Shown piece by piece: positions 18,752-27,188 of a stretch of DNA of 64,000 bases. Below the pieces are notes generated by a model, which was given only the letters and a program-made list of their open reading frames with translations, was not told the origin of the DNA and did no database searches. Numbering within the stretch: position 1 is the stretch's first letter; each line of letters opens with the position of its first letter. Source of the DNA: Shewanella subflava (GTDB lineage: Bacteria; Pseudomonadota; Gammaproteobacteria; Enterobacterales; Shewanellaceae). Location: assembly GCF_025971955.1 (NCBI RefSeq), contig NZ_JAPDMX010000002.1, positions 265,871 to 329,870 on the forward strand. The letters are read 5' to 3'. The position numbers and the translations under genes were made by a program.

Positions 18752-19243
18752 ATGATTAACAAAAAACAAAGTCTTACTCTGTTAAGCGCAGTAGCATTAT
18801 CTATCTCTTTAAGTGGTTGTGGTGTATTCGATTGGCTAATTTATAAGCCTGATGTACCGCAAGGCAACTATATGGAGTCACAGCAGGTCGATAAGTTACG
18901 TATCGACATGACCAAAGAACAAGCTGAATATATTTTAGGCCGTCCAGTTTTACGCGATAGCTTTGCCGATGATACTTGGTACTATGTCTATCACTTTAAA
19001 AGTGGCCGTGATGCCAGTATCATCCATAAAGAATTAGTGATTCACTTTATTGATGGCAAAATTAGCCGTGTTGAAGGGGATTATGATCTCAGTGCAGACT
19101 TTAATATTCCATTAAGTGAAAGTAAATTGCCGTCGATTAACGAGCCAGAAGATGATCCACTCATTCCTGAAACTCGACCTGACTCAAAGCCACTTGTTGA
19201 AGAAAAACGTGGTTTAAACACTTCGAACGTCGATGAAAACTAA
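18752..19243 (+). CDS. bamE: Outer membrane assembly lipoprotein BamE (SmpA/OmlA)
   Basis: Lipoprotein subunit of the BAM complex that folds beta-barrel proteins into the outer membrane. The chosen start gives MINKKQSLTLLSAVALSISL followed by the lipobox LSGC; the longer frame from 18710 would put 14 extra residues before the signal peptide. The family motif QGNYMESQQVDKLRIDMTKEQ and the GRPVLRDSFADDTWYYVYHF segment are clear. The C-terminal ~45 residues form an acidic, proline-rich tail longer than in E. coli BamE. A strong terminator follows. Confidence 0.93.
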   Translation: MINKKQSLTLLSAVALSISLSGCGVFDWLIYKPDVPQGNYMESQQVDKLRIDMTKEQAEYILGRPVLRDSFADDTWYYVYHFKSGRDASIIHKELVIHFIDGKISRVEGDYDLSADFNIPLSESKLPSINEPEDDPLIPETRPDSKPLVEEKRGLNTSNVDEN

Positions 19244-19274
19244 ATAATAGCTACAAGTGATCTTCAACCCAAAA

Positions 19275-19300
19275 AAAGCAGAGCATAATCGCTCTGCTTT
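19275..19300. terminator. Terminator after bamE
   Basis: Perfect 10-bp stem AAAGCAGAGC / GCTCTGCTTT with a 6-nt loop, A-run before and T-run after. It is 31 bp past the bamE stop. Confidence 0.85.
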
Positions 19301-19530
19301 TTCGTGTTCAACAATCTTGTCAAATTAAGCTTACGGCCCCCAACTACAAGCTATTCTATTAATCACAATCATTCCAAAACCTGCAGATAAGTGTTCAGAA
19401 ATAGCCAAGAAAAATACAGTATAAAAGCAGTCTGTTATGAACATTTGTCATGTTACAATCTAAAAACTCAAGGCAGTTAGCTGTACCAATACCGGTTTAA
19501 TATTGTTTATTCGTCCGATTAGAGCTTAGG

Positions 19531-19866
19531 TTAACTAAGCTTAGCCCCAGTAATTTTATTAATCCTGCCTTCATCTTTAGCCTTTTCTGCACGTTTACGG
19601 CGCACATCTTTAGGATCGGCAATGAGTGGACGATAAATTTCGACTCTTTGCCCAGGCACAAGCACCTCATCATGCTTAGCTTGACGACTGAAAACACCCA
19701 GCTTAACCGTTTCTAAATCTATCTGCGGGAAAAAAGCACAAATATCACTTTGCTTAACTGCCTCAATAAAAGTGCAGCCTGGTTTTACCATCACGGTTAT
19801 AATTTTTTGTTGTTTAGGTAAAGCATAAATAACATCAACAGCAAACGGTTCTTGTTCAGTTATCAC
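19531..19866 (-). CDS. rnfH: RnfH-family ubiquitin-like protein (RatB, UPF0125)
   Basis: 111-residue beta-grasp protein of the RnfH/UPF0125 family, commonly paired with ratA. Landmarks are VDVIYALPKQQKI, DLETVKLGVFSRQAK and the end of the domain at PGQRVEIYRPLIADPKDVRRKRA. It overlaps the upstream ratA gene by 11 bp, so translation is probably coupled. The molecular role is not established, although association with Rnf complexes and with the RatA toxin has been proposed. Confidence 0.92.
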   Translation of the reverse strand: MITEQEPFAVDVIYALPKQQKIITVMVKPGCTFIEAVKQSDICAFFPQIDLETVKLGVFSRQAKHDEVLVPGQRVEIYRPLIADPKDVRRKRAEKAKDEGRINKITGAKLS

Positions 19867-20293
19867 GATAAATCACCTTCGCTCGCTCGGTAAATGCCGT
19901 GACCATAGACGACATTAATTGTTTAAACACTCGCCCAAAAGCTAAGTCTGAAAGTGGATTTGAAAACTCAAAATCTAAATCAAACTCAACTTTACAAGCA
20001 TCGTCGGTGAGTTCAGTAAATACCCATAAACCATTCAAACGCTTAAAAGGCCCGTTTTCTAATGCTAAAGCGATACGTTTACCTGCTTCCACTTGATTAC
20101 GTGTGGTAAACGTCTTTTTGATACCAGCTTTGCTAACATCAACCGACGCAACCATAGTTTTACCATCAAATTCAATCACTTTTCCGCCAACGCACCCGGG
20201 TAAAAACGCGTGATAAGATTCAACGTCGTTGACTAATTCATACATTTGCATGGCACTAAAGCGTACCAATACACTTTTGGAAATTTTAGGCAT
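19856..20293 (-). CDS. ratA: RatA / polyketide-cyclase-like START-fold protein
   Basis: 145-residue START/SRPBCC protein. In E. coli, RatA was reported to block 70S ribosome association; homologues resemble the coenzyme-Q-binding Coq10. The sequence shows the conserved start MPKISKSVLVRFSAMQMYELVNDVESY, PGCVGGKV and the helix GRVFKQLMSSMVTAFTERA at the C-terminus. It is the first gene of the ratA-rnfH pair and is divergent from smpB, the arrangement found in most gammaproteobacteria. Confidence 0.94.
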   Translation of the reverse strand: MPKISKSVLVRFSAMQMYELVNDVESYHAFLPGCVGGKVIEFDGKTMVASVDVSKAGIKKTFTTRNQVEAGKRIALALENGPFKRLNGLWVFTELTDDACKVEFDLDFEFSNPLSDLAFGRVFKQLMSSMVTAFTERAKVIYRDN

Positions 20294-20510
20294 TCGTACT
20301 CACTTTTCCGACATAATGATTGGATTTTATCACGATAAATAAAAAAGGCATCTGTTGCGGCACAACATAGACGTACACAAGCCAATAATTTAGGTATAAT
20401 CGTTGAATTATTAATACTCTCCCCCATATCTGTTATAAGGTAAGCCCTATAAACAGCGCTTTTCAAATGGGCAAATTACGGGCGATTTAACGCCTAGATG
20501 GTAAATAAGC

Positions 20511-21008
20511 ATGGTAAAAAAGAATTCAAAATCAGCAAAAAATGCCCCAGCAACAATAGCACGTAATAAACGAGCCACGTTTGAATACCGTATTGAAGAC
20601 AAAATCGAAGCGGGTTTAGAGTTAATGGGATGGGAAGTAAAATCCATCCGTATGGGTAAAGTTAACTTATCTGATTGCTATGTCTATATCAAAAATGATG
20701 AAGCATTCATGCACGGTTGTACTATTCAGCCATTAAATACCGCGTCTACACATGTGGTATGTGACCCAATCCGAACAAAAAAGTTACTCTTAAAACGTAG
20801 CGAGATTGATAAGCTTGCCGGTTTAATTGAACGCCAAGGCTATACCTTAATCCCACTTTCTATGTACTGGCGCAAAGGTGCGTGGGTAAAAGTTGAGATC
20901 GGCTTAGGTAAAGGTAAGAAAGATCACGATAAACGTGAAGACACTAAAGAACGTGAATGGAAAGTAGAACAGTCTCGGGTGATGAAAAAAGGCAGACTGA
21001 ACGGATAA
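20511..21008 (+). CDS. smpB: SsrA-binding protein SmpB
   Basis: 165-residue OB-fold RNA-binding protein that escorts tmRNA to stalled ribosomes in trans-translation. Family motifs are [40 protein letters not shown] and the basic C-terminal tail [19 protein letters not shown]. Length and start agree with the family (about 160). It lies directly upstream of ssrA, the usual arrangement in Shewanella relatives, so protein and RNA partner are neighbours. Confidence 0.97.
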   Translation: MVKKNSKSAKNAPATIARNKRATFEYRIEDKIEAGLELMGWEVKSIRMGKVNLSDCYVYIKNDEAFMHGCTIQPLNTASTHVVCDPIRTKKLLLKRSEIDKLAGLIERQGYTLIPLSMYWRKGAWVKVEIGLGKGKKDHDKREDTKEREWKVEQSRVMKKGRLNG

Positions 21009-21079
21009 TAACCAAACGATGACTTTTTGTTAATCGTCACTAGGTATTCACCAAACAACACGTTACACTATGACTAATT

Positions 21080-21435
21080 GGGGGCGATTCTGGATTCGAC
21101 AGGATTCACGAAACCCAAGGAGCATGTCGAGGGGCGGTTGGCCTCGTAAAAAGCCGCACCGTTATAGTTGCAAACGACTCTAACTACTCTCTAGCAGCTT
21201 AGGCTAGCTAGCCATCAACCACACGTTTCGCACGTGGGCAGTGGATTTTGATGGTCATATTACATTGTGCTAGCGAGGGAACTCCGTCCGGGGGTGAACC
21301 GCGAAATAGTACCGGACTCACCAAGTAGCATCCTGTCTTTCGGAGACTAATTGGTTAAATAAAAGAGAGACTAAACATGTAGTGCCGAGGATGTAGGCTT
21401 TCTGGACGCGGGTTCAAGTCCCGCCGCCTCCACCA
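21080..21435 (+). ncRNA. ssrA: tmRNA (ssrA), 3' end rebuilt by prophage attL
   Basis: Transfer-messenger RNA of trans-translation. The 5' end GGGGGCG pairs with CGCCTCC before the encoded CCA to form the 7-bp acceptor stem. The stretch GATTCTGGATTCGACAGGAT and the T-arm GCGGGTTCAAGTCCCGC are canonical. The tag reading frame (21170-21202) starts at the resume codon GCA and encodes ANDSNYSLAA followed by TAG. A prophage is integrated in the 3' part: bases from 21391 on are also present at 54519, so the functional gene now spans the host/phage junction. Confidence 0.96.
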
Positions 21436-21438
21436 ATT
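21391..21438 (+). other. attL (48-bp core)
   Basis: Starts ATGTAGGCTTTCTGGACGCG and covers the tmRNA T-arm and 3' acceptor strand, plus CCAATT. It is identical to 54519-54566. The terminator downstream is also duplicated at the right end, so homology extends imperfectly for about 80 bp. Confidence 0.93.
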
Positions 21439-21444
21439 AAAACA

Positions 21445-21475
21445 AGGGCTTAGCAGCAATGCTAAGCCCTTTTTC
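21445..21475 (+). terminator. ssrA terminator (left, phage-side copy)
   Basis: Stem AGGGCTTAGC / GCTAAGCCCT with a 6-nt loop and a T-run, 10 bp after the tmRNA 3' end. The same hairpin is at 54573-54598. Confidence 0.88.
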
Positions 21476-21481
21476 TTTGGG

Positions 21482-21523
21482 GTGTCCACAAAGTGTCCAC
21501 ACAGCTCTAAAAGTTTGTCCACA
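21482..21523 (+). promoter_or_regulatory. Left arm-type integrase site cluster
   Basis: Three direct repeats related to AGTGTCCACA: 21482-21490, 21492-21501 and 21514-21523 (TTTGTCCACA). They sit about 45-85 bp inside attL, and two more copies sit just inside attR. Direct repeats on both arms of attP are the expected arm-binding sites of a P2/HP1-type tyrosine integrase. The binding itself is inferred. Confidence 0.65.
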
Positions 21524-22036
21524 ATTGCCCTTTTTCTCTTTGGTTTTTCATTTCTCAATAAAAAATATTTAACTAATTTTATATTTCAGTTTTATTTTGA
21601 TCTAATCCATTGATTTAATTTACTTTGATCACCCTGTTATTTTTCGCTTGCCTCCATAAAGCCCCGCAAAATCTACAGCAAACACAAAACAAACAAGCAC
21701 TTATAAAAATATTATCGTTTAAACGCTTTGTATCGAACTGAAAAACAGTGAAATAAATCACGATCATTTCAGATCTTCGATCTTTCAAAAGGCCCTGTAA
21801 CTGCGCTGGTTAGCCCTATGAACTGCAATACTATAAAACTGAAAAAAAATTAACATAAAAAGCCCGCAGGAGGGTGAGGAAGAGTGCGGATTTCGTGGCG
21901 TGGATTCTCTGTGGTGATGGTTTACGTGGGTGGAATGGGTTTTATTCAGTGCTTGTTGATGGTGGAGTATGGACGCGGGTTCAAGTCCCTATTAGGGAAT
22001 TGAACCCGTATATGAGGCTGACTTTAATGCAAGCAA
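21524..22036. other. Left-end prophage spacer without a convincing gene
   Basis: AT-rich DNA with one feature of note: a 20-bp copy of the att core (21970-21989, TGGACGCGGGTTCAAGTCCC) that forms one arm of a hairpin, 21977-22007. An 84-codon plus-strand frame here has composition unlike the neighbouring genes and is not supported. Confidence 0.5.
21977..22007. repeat. Hairpin built on a partial tmRNA T-arm copy
   Basis: GGGTTCAAGTCCCT pairs with AGGGAATTGAACCC (one mismatch) around a 3-nt loop. Its left arm is part of a 20-bp exact match to the att core. Confidence 0.7.
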
Positions 22037-22062
22037 CAAAAAGCCCAGCGTGTTGGCTGGGC
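22037..22062 (-). terminator. Terminator of the leftward tail operon
   Basis: GCCCAGC / GCTGGGC stem with a 6-nt loop, followed on the minus strand by TTTTTGTT. It is about 20 bp past the stop of the baseplate V gene and marks the end of the late leftward transcript. Confidence 0.8.
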
Positions 22063-22080
22063 GTTGCGATGGTAATATGT

Positions 22081-22821
22081 TTACTTTGTTATTGGGTCAA
22101 GCCTTCCTTTCTGGTCGTTCGCTTGTGATGATTGGCCGCTAAAGTTACTGGCTTGGTCTGGTGTTGCGCCATTGGCGTGGGTATGGCTTGCGCATGTTGA
22201 TGCTAAGGCGCTAACGGTGGCCATGAGTTCTGATAGTAGTTTCAGTACGTTTTCGCCATCGCTGCCTATCCATGTTTTGGGGCTGCGGTGGTCTTGTTCA
22301 ATGCTGGCGGTGACTTTTCTGGTTTCGCATTGTAGTTCGGCCAGTTTACCTATGATGTCTGTTAATGATTCATCGGTTTTATTTTCAAAGTTACCAATGT
22401 CATCAATATGCTGATAAACGCCATCGCGTACTTGGTTGCGGGTTTCGCCCTCTTTGATTGCGGGTAAGTCCCAACCAAATGGCAATACTGTTCTGATGAA
22501 TGGTTTGTCTGGTCGGCCATAGGCAAAGGCGATTTCAACAATTGCACCAATAGCCGGCGGCTCTAACCTGCCCGCTTTATTACCTGCACCTGGCAATGGT
22601 AATGGCACGGCTTGAAGTACCTTTGACTTTGTTGCTGTGCCGTTTTCGTCCAGCAGCTGCACGTCTACTGCATAGCGTGGATAAAACGGATCACTGCCGC
22701 GTTCACCATCGACCGTTGGCAATTCAGGCAAAGCAACCACTTCACCCCAACGGGGTAAATGCAGTTTTGCGGTGAGTTCAGGGAATAAGCGACGAATAAT
22801 TTTATTGATTATGGTTTCCAT
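22081..22821 (-). CDS. Baseplate assembly protein V-like / tail spike
   Basis: 246-residue protein in the position of P2 gpV, the baseplate central spike. The N-terminal half includes VVALPELPTVDGE and an OB-fold-like region with AIGAIVEIAFAYGRPDKPFIRTVLPFGWDLPA, typical of gpV/gp45-type spikes. The C-terminal part contains SHTHANGATP, an HxH motif of the type that binds iron at the spike tip in P2-like phages. It is the last gene of the leftward tail operon and lies 3 bp after the putative hub gene. Confidence 0.75.
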   Translation of the reverse strand: METIINKIIRRLFPELTAKLHLPRWGEVVALPELPTVDGERGSDPFYPRYAVDVQLLDENGTATKSKVLQAVPLPLPGAGNKAGRLEPPAIGAIVEIAFAYGRPDKPFIRTVLPFGWDLPAIKEGETRNQVRDGVYQHIDDIGNFENKTDESLTDIIGKLAELQCETRKVTASIEQDHRSPKTWIGSDGENVLKLLSELMATVSALASTCASHTHANGATPDQASNFSGQSSQANDQKGRLDPITK

Positions 22822-22824
22822 TTA

Positions 22825-23514
22825 TCACCACGTTATGGTCATTTGAGTTTCTTTAAACTCGACGGTTTTAATGCGGCTACCGTTTGCCAATACGTTTGGC
22901 CTAATCATTGGGGCTGCTGGTATGGTTGCCGTTCGTCCGGCTTGGTGGTTAGTCATTAAGTGTTTTGATATCACAATAGGCTTGTCGGCCCAAAAACTGT
23001 CTTGATAGCTGCCAACGTATATTTTGCCATTGCCTTGCTGTTGCCAGATAAAGTCGTCAATGCGGAATGCACGTCCAATGTTGTCTAACATGGCATATCC
23101 AGAGCTGTCGCAGTAAAAACATGGTATTGCTGTTTCTGCGTAGGACTTATCAGGTACTAAAAACTCAAGCCCGGTTAATGGGCTGAGTTCATCCAATACT
23201 TGCTTTAAGGTTGGATGGCGTAACATGACGCTGTAATTGAGTGCTAGTGATGCTGATAGCTCACGACAAAATAACGTATACCAGCCATTAACGGCTGGCA
23301 TGACGCGTTCGACATAACCGATAAACACTTTGTCAATCATGTCCCCCCAGCCCAAATCAACCGAAACTAGGGCGAATTGCTTAACCTCTGTATTTACGGT
23401 GATTTGGCAATTACCTGGTGTAGTAGATTGCAGCACGACCCAATGATCAGTCATATCGACTTTTTGATTGTCGATATAAGCTCTGGCAATAAATCGTGCA
23501 TTAGGTGTGCTCAT
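22825..23514 (-). CDS. Putative baseplate hub protein
   Basis: 229-residue protein between the V-like spike gene and another baseplate gene. The sequence shows a beta-rich N-terminus (RFIARAYIDNQKVDMTDHW) and the segment RHPTLKQVLDELSPLTGLEF, which recurs in gpD/gp27-like hub proteins as a LysM-like or pseudo-hub insert. The hub role rests mainly on position and this weak pattern. The stop/start with the upstream gene overlaps by one base. Confidence 0.55.
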   Translation of the reverse strand: MSTPNARFIARAYIDNQKVDMTDHWVVLQSTTPGNCQITVNTEVKQFALVSVDLGWGDMIDKVFIGYVERVMPAVNGWYTLFCRELSASLALNYSVMLRHPTLKQVLDELSPLTGLEFLVPDKSYAETAIPCFYCDSSGYAMLDNIGRAFRIDDFIWQQQGNGKIYVGSYQDSFWADKPIVISKHLMTNHQAGRTATIPAAPMIRPNVLANGSRIKTVEFKETQMTITW

Positions 23515-24017
23515 TACGACCTCAAGCTGCCAAAGTTGTCAGTTAGGTTTTGTTGCAGTGATGCATATTGAAAACCTGACTCGCCAGTGGTGCTGGAGCC
23601 TTGTTGATTTGCGACTGCATCGGGTTGGCGTTCTTCTACCTTTTGTGGCACGCTGCGGTATTCTTGCAATGTAAAACTCACCGACCATTGACGGGTGGTT
23701 TGTTGTTCAACGGCTTCGATTTTACTGGCGAATTTCACTTGTTTAATGCCCAGTGCCGAGGCGGTTTTATTGCTGATGCGGTACGTAGTACGCGCGCCGC
23801 CTTCCGTGGCTTCGGCCATTTTAAACAAGTTAGTTAACTGCGGTTCATCCATAAATGGGATAAAGCCCGACACGGCCAACATCTTAGCTTTAATGCCTGT
23901 TTCAGCAGCGTCAGTGCTCGAACTTTGGCCGCTGGCGTCCTCAGTCGCCAGCTCTTGGCTGGCAGTGATTCGTAGTGATTTTAAAAGCAGCATGGTTTCA
24001 TTAAGTTGAATGCTCAT
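23514..24017 (-). CDS. Baseplate complex protein (phage, unnamed)
   Basis: 167-residue protein encoded between the tail fiber and the putative hub. It begins MSIQLNETMLLLKSLRITAS and contains KMLAVSGFIPFMDEPQLTNL and WSVSFTLQEYRSVPQKVEERQ, a pattern seen in baseplate complex proteins of related P2/HP1-like phages. The C-terminal 35 residues are Gln/Ser-rich and probably flexible. No enzymatic motif is visible. Confidence 0.6.
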   Translation of the reverse strand: MSIQLNETMLLLKSLRITASQELATEDASGQSSSTDAAETGIKAKMLAVSGFIPFMDEPQLTNLFKMAEATEGGARTTYRISNKTASALGIKQVKFASKIEAVEQQTTRQWSVSFTLQEYRSVPQKVEERQPDAVANQQGSSTTGESGFQYASLQQNLTDNFGSLRS

Positions 24018-24018
24018 G

Positions 24019-26538
24019 CTATACCTCTTTGACCGTCACATTTGATGAGCTGTCTTTTACATAGTAAATGGTATCGTTTTTATTACCGCTATGTGTTGGT
24101 GTAATATTAAGAGTGCAACCTGATTCGCTTGCATTAGAAATGGTAACTGTAAATCCATTTTTTGAAATACTTGTAACTTTTACGCCACTTTGACTAAAGC
24201 CCTCACACAACGTCCAATTGCTTCCATATCCTTTAATTACATCAAATTGGAGTGCATAAATACTATCACCACCTGCGCCATTATCGTGACCACACACTTT
24301 AATTGTCGCGCATCCAACAGACACATTAGTAAATTGTGATGCTGATCCATTTAAACTATGTGAAACTGTTAATTGTTTTCCTATGTCTGACGTTAATTTA
24401 ACTGCATTTTTGTATGTTTCTGCTAAATAAATATCATCCAATCCAAAGCATGTATTTACTAAATCATCTGATGGCTCGCCCTTACGATATTTATTCGCAA
24501 ATCCACGATAATTTAATCCGGCGTGCATTAATGAACTAAGGTTTGTAGTCCCCAAACACCACAATCCACCAGATATATTACTTACCGATTCTAGCGTCAA
24601 GAAAACATTTTTCCATTGACCAGCTGTCGGGATGTTTAATCCAAACATCCTTGTATTCGTTGGCATTTTAACGCCTTTTATGCTCACCGCAGTTATCATA
24701 TTTAAAGATGGTTTTAAAATGACTTTATTGTAGCCAAATTCAGACATAGCCTCAGAGAAAACACCACCTACGACAGTAACGGTGGCTTGCTCAGTTGAAT
24801 TCGACGTGTCAAACCAATGGTTACCACCTTCATACCAGCAGCCAACGGTATAAATAGCATTGGCATGTATACCGCAATTCTCGCTAGCCCTACTTGAGTT
24901 ATTAAAGGCAACGTTGTAACCATAGAAATGGTTAGTTTTCACCCAGTCATAACAGTCATATATTCTCGTGTTCATCATCGTCATGCGTGTAGTCGGGTAG
25001 GCTTCACACGCCAAATAGCATTGAGAAATATTCAACCCTTCACAAACGACAAATCCTAAATATCCGGTCATGCTTATTTGTTTAAATGCTGACCCTAATT
25101 TATTAAAACCACAATTTCTGATAATCAAACCATCTCTAATATAAGAGCAGTCAATAGCTGTGACTTCAATATTCTCAGCATCGTATAGTTTATTGTAGTA
25201 AATTTCCGCGAACCCCTCAAAAAACAGTCCGTTAACCAAAATCGATTGATAACCACTCTCTCTTGATTCTTTTTTCAGAATCGCATCCCCAGACCATGTT
25301 TCACGATTAATTTTAATAGTTGCCTGGCGACTACTTTCAAAACTCATCGCCAATGATGGCGCATAAAATGATGTTTGGGTTTTATATAATACAGGCTTAT
25401 TAAATACATAATTTCCACACTGCCTAAAACCAACAATCTTATGCTTATTCGCCATCAACTGCGCCGCAGCCCAATCAATCTCATCTTCTAAGCTAACTGC
25501 CTGTGGATACACAAACTTTGCATCTTCCAGTGTTTTAAAAAACTCTGAAAGAGGATGGCTACTACCATCTCCAACCGCTCCGAAAGCATCGATGGTTTTA
25601 AAATCTTCTAACTTTACTCCGATTGTTTTTTGGATTGTGATCGCATTATTTACCGCCTCGCTTACAAATGACGGTTTAAATGTAGACCTTTCTGCGATAT
25701 TCCTAGTATCTCTCAAATCCTCAACACCATCATCCGCATTAATCACCGCCAGCTTATACACATAGTGCTGCGTGCCGCTTGGGTCGATGTAATCGTCCAT
25801 TTCGGTGTTGGTGACGGTAAATGCTAGTTGTGGCGACCATGTGCTGTTGGCGTTGCCGCTAAACCATGCGTCGACGTAAACAAACTGCGGATAGCTTTGG
25901 ACGATCAAAATATGCTCTTGCGCGAGTTCTACCCGTAGGCCAGACACATATCCCACACCTGGCGTAACGCTAAAGGTGTTTGCGGTGGCGCGTGGCACCA
26001 CTTTTAGGCCGTCGTCAATAAACCAGTCTTTGCCGTTCATATCTGCAGCTAGTTGCTGAGTGAGTAAATCCATGCCGCTTAAGCGGGCGGTAAAATTTAA
26101 CTGCCACGTTTCTGCATCAACTGTAATGTTTGTTAATGCTGCAATACCGCTGTACTCAATACCAAAGTTGCGGTTTAAAGTATTGCCTGCCTCACCTGGT
26201 GCGGTGGCGGTTTTGGTGACGGTTGGCACATGGTTAATGGCGACTAATTTTTGGTTAACTGATGAATATAGCCCTACCCAGTTAAATTCGAATGGGCCAG
26301 TAATGCTATCTAACACGGTGGAGTACACCACCACGTTGTCGTTGATGCGGCCTACTTGCTGCACATTTTGCTGGTACACAATGTGCGCTGTTGGGATGCC
26401 CTCTTCGCGGTTAATGGGCGCGCTTGGGTCTTGGTTTGGCACGTTGGCAAAAATAAAGGTGTCAATGTCGAGCTGTTCATTAGCCTGTGCTTTTGCCGCA
26501 AAGAGTTGTTCACCCGCGATTGTAATTACTGATGCCAT
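24019..26538 (-). CDS. Tail fiber / host-recognition protein
   Basis: 839-residue receptor-binding fiber. The N-terminal ~270 residues are a tail-collar-fiber anchor (ASVITIAGEQLFAAKAQANE, VVVYSTVLDSITGPFEFNWVGLYS, VDAWFSGNANSTWSPQ, VEDLRDTRNIAERS). A linker DAFGAVGDGSSHPLSEFFKT, typical of pectate-lyase-like beta-helix depolymerases, leads into a repetitive beta-rich body. The 3' two thirds (about 24020-25740) are clearly more AT-rich than the anchor-coding part, which suggests exchange of the receptor-binding module. No separate fiber-assembly gene follows. A polysaccharide-degrading activity is possible but no catalytic residues were identified. Confidence 0.85.
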   Translation of the reverse strand: MASVITIAGEQLFAAKAQANEQLDIDTFIFANVPNQDPSAPINREEGIPTAHIVYQQNVQQVGRINDNVVVYSTVLDSITGPFEFNWVGLYSSVNQKLVAINHVPTVTKTATAPGEAGNTLNRNFGIEYSGIAALTNITVDAETWQLNFTARLSGMDLLTQQLAADMNGKDWFIDDGLKVVPRATANTFSVTPGVGYVSGLRVELAQEHILIVQSYPQFVYVDAWFSGNANSTWSPQLAFTVTNTEMDDYIDPSGTQHYVYKLAVINADDGVEDLRDTRNIAERSTFKPSFVSEAVNNAITIQKTIGVKLEDFKTIDAFGAVGDGSSHPLSEFFKTLEDAKFVYPQAVSLEDEIDWAAAQLMANKHKIVGFRQCGNYVFNKPVLYKTQTSFYAPSLAMSFESSRQATIKINRETWSGDAILKKESRESGYQSILVNGLFFEGFAEIYYNKLYDAENIEVTAIDCSYIRDGLIIRNCGFNKLGSAFKQISMTGYLGFVVCEGLNISQCYLACEAYPTTRMTMMNTRIYDCYDWVKTNHFYGYNVAFNNSSRASENCGIHANAIYTVGCWYEGGNHWFDTSNSTEQATVTVVGGVFSEAMSEFGYNKVILKPSLNMITAVSIKGVKMPTNTRMFGLNIPTAGQWKNVFLTLESVSNISGGLWCLGTTNLSSLMHAGLNYRGFANKYRKGEPSDDLVNTCFGLDDIYLAETYKNAVKLTSDIGKQLTVSHSLNGSASQFTNVSVGCATIKVCGHDNGAGGDSIYALQFDVIKGYGSNWTLCEGFSQSGVKVTSISKNGFTVTISNASESGCTLNITPTHSGNKNDTIYYVKDSSSNVTVKEV

Positions 26539-26555
26539 GTTCGTTCCTTATCTCT

Positions 26556-27188
26556 TTAACTAATGAGCTGTGATTTTTTTGCCACAACAAAGTGGGATTC
26601 GTTATCCATAAGGCCTAGCCCTATGGCGGGTTGCATGTCGCTACTTAAGCGCGCCATGCCTGTTAAGCTGTCTAATGCAAAATCGTTTGGCGGTGCGATC
26701 AGCGGCATGCTGGCGATAGTGTCGAACTGATAGCGGCGCGTGGTGCGGCCATATTGGCGGCAAATGTTGTCTATCAATCCCGCTCTGTCTGCTAAGTCGC
26801 TGTCGAGTAATTGCAGGCTTACGACGTCCCAGTCGGTTTCGCTTACCCGTTCGTCAATGGTGATCCACGGCGTACCTAGCTTTTTAAACATGTAATACCA
26901 GCCCGTTTTACTGCCTGCGCCTTGGGCAAATTTAAGCGCGTACTTAACGCGCGTGCGGTATAGCTGTTCTGTCTCGTTGGGGATTTGCTCTATATCCCGC
27001 TCCCATGCCAAGAGGTGCACAAATTCAAGCTCTGCGGTCATGGGGTCGAGCTGCTTAGCGGGGAATGCGAGCATGTCGACAAAGCGCTGCCAAAATCGCA
27101 CCGCGCCTTTGCGCAACTTATCCAGTTCGCTGCCCTGCCTTGCTAACCAGTAAGGTAATTTGGTAAGGCTATCCCATTCTGGTTTCAT
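26556..27188 (-). CDS. Tail protein I-like (baseplate wedge)
   Basis: 210-residue protein in the place of P2 gpI, between the baseplate J gene and the fiber gene. Family-like features are the DPMTAELEFVHLLAWERDIEQIP segment and the TRVKYALKFAQGAGSKTGWYYMFKKLG stretch. gpI links the fiber to the baseplate wedge. Its start overlaps the stop of the J gene by one base, and 17 bp separate it from the fiber gene, so the three are co-translated in a block. Confidence 0.78.
   Translation of the reverse strand: MKPEWDSLTKLPYWLARQGSELDKLRKGAVRFWQRFVDMLAFPAKQLDPMTAELEFVHLLAWERDIEQIPNETEQLYRTRVKYALKFAQGAGSKTGWYYMFKKLGTPWITIDERVSETDWDVVSLQLLDSDLADRAGLIDNICRQYGRTTRRYQFDTIASMPLIAPPNDFALDSLTGMARLSSDMQPAIGLGLMDNESHFVVAKKSQLIS

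Noticed and set aside
21874..22128. 84-codon plus-strand frame at the prophage left end
   Set aside because: It runs through the partial att copy and the terminator of the tail operon into the opposite-strand V gene; the composition is not protein-like.
26060..26563. 167-codon plus-strand frame
   Set aside because: Antisense to the conserved anchor domain of the tail fiber gene.
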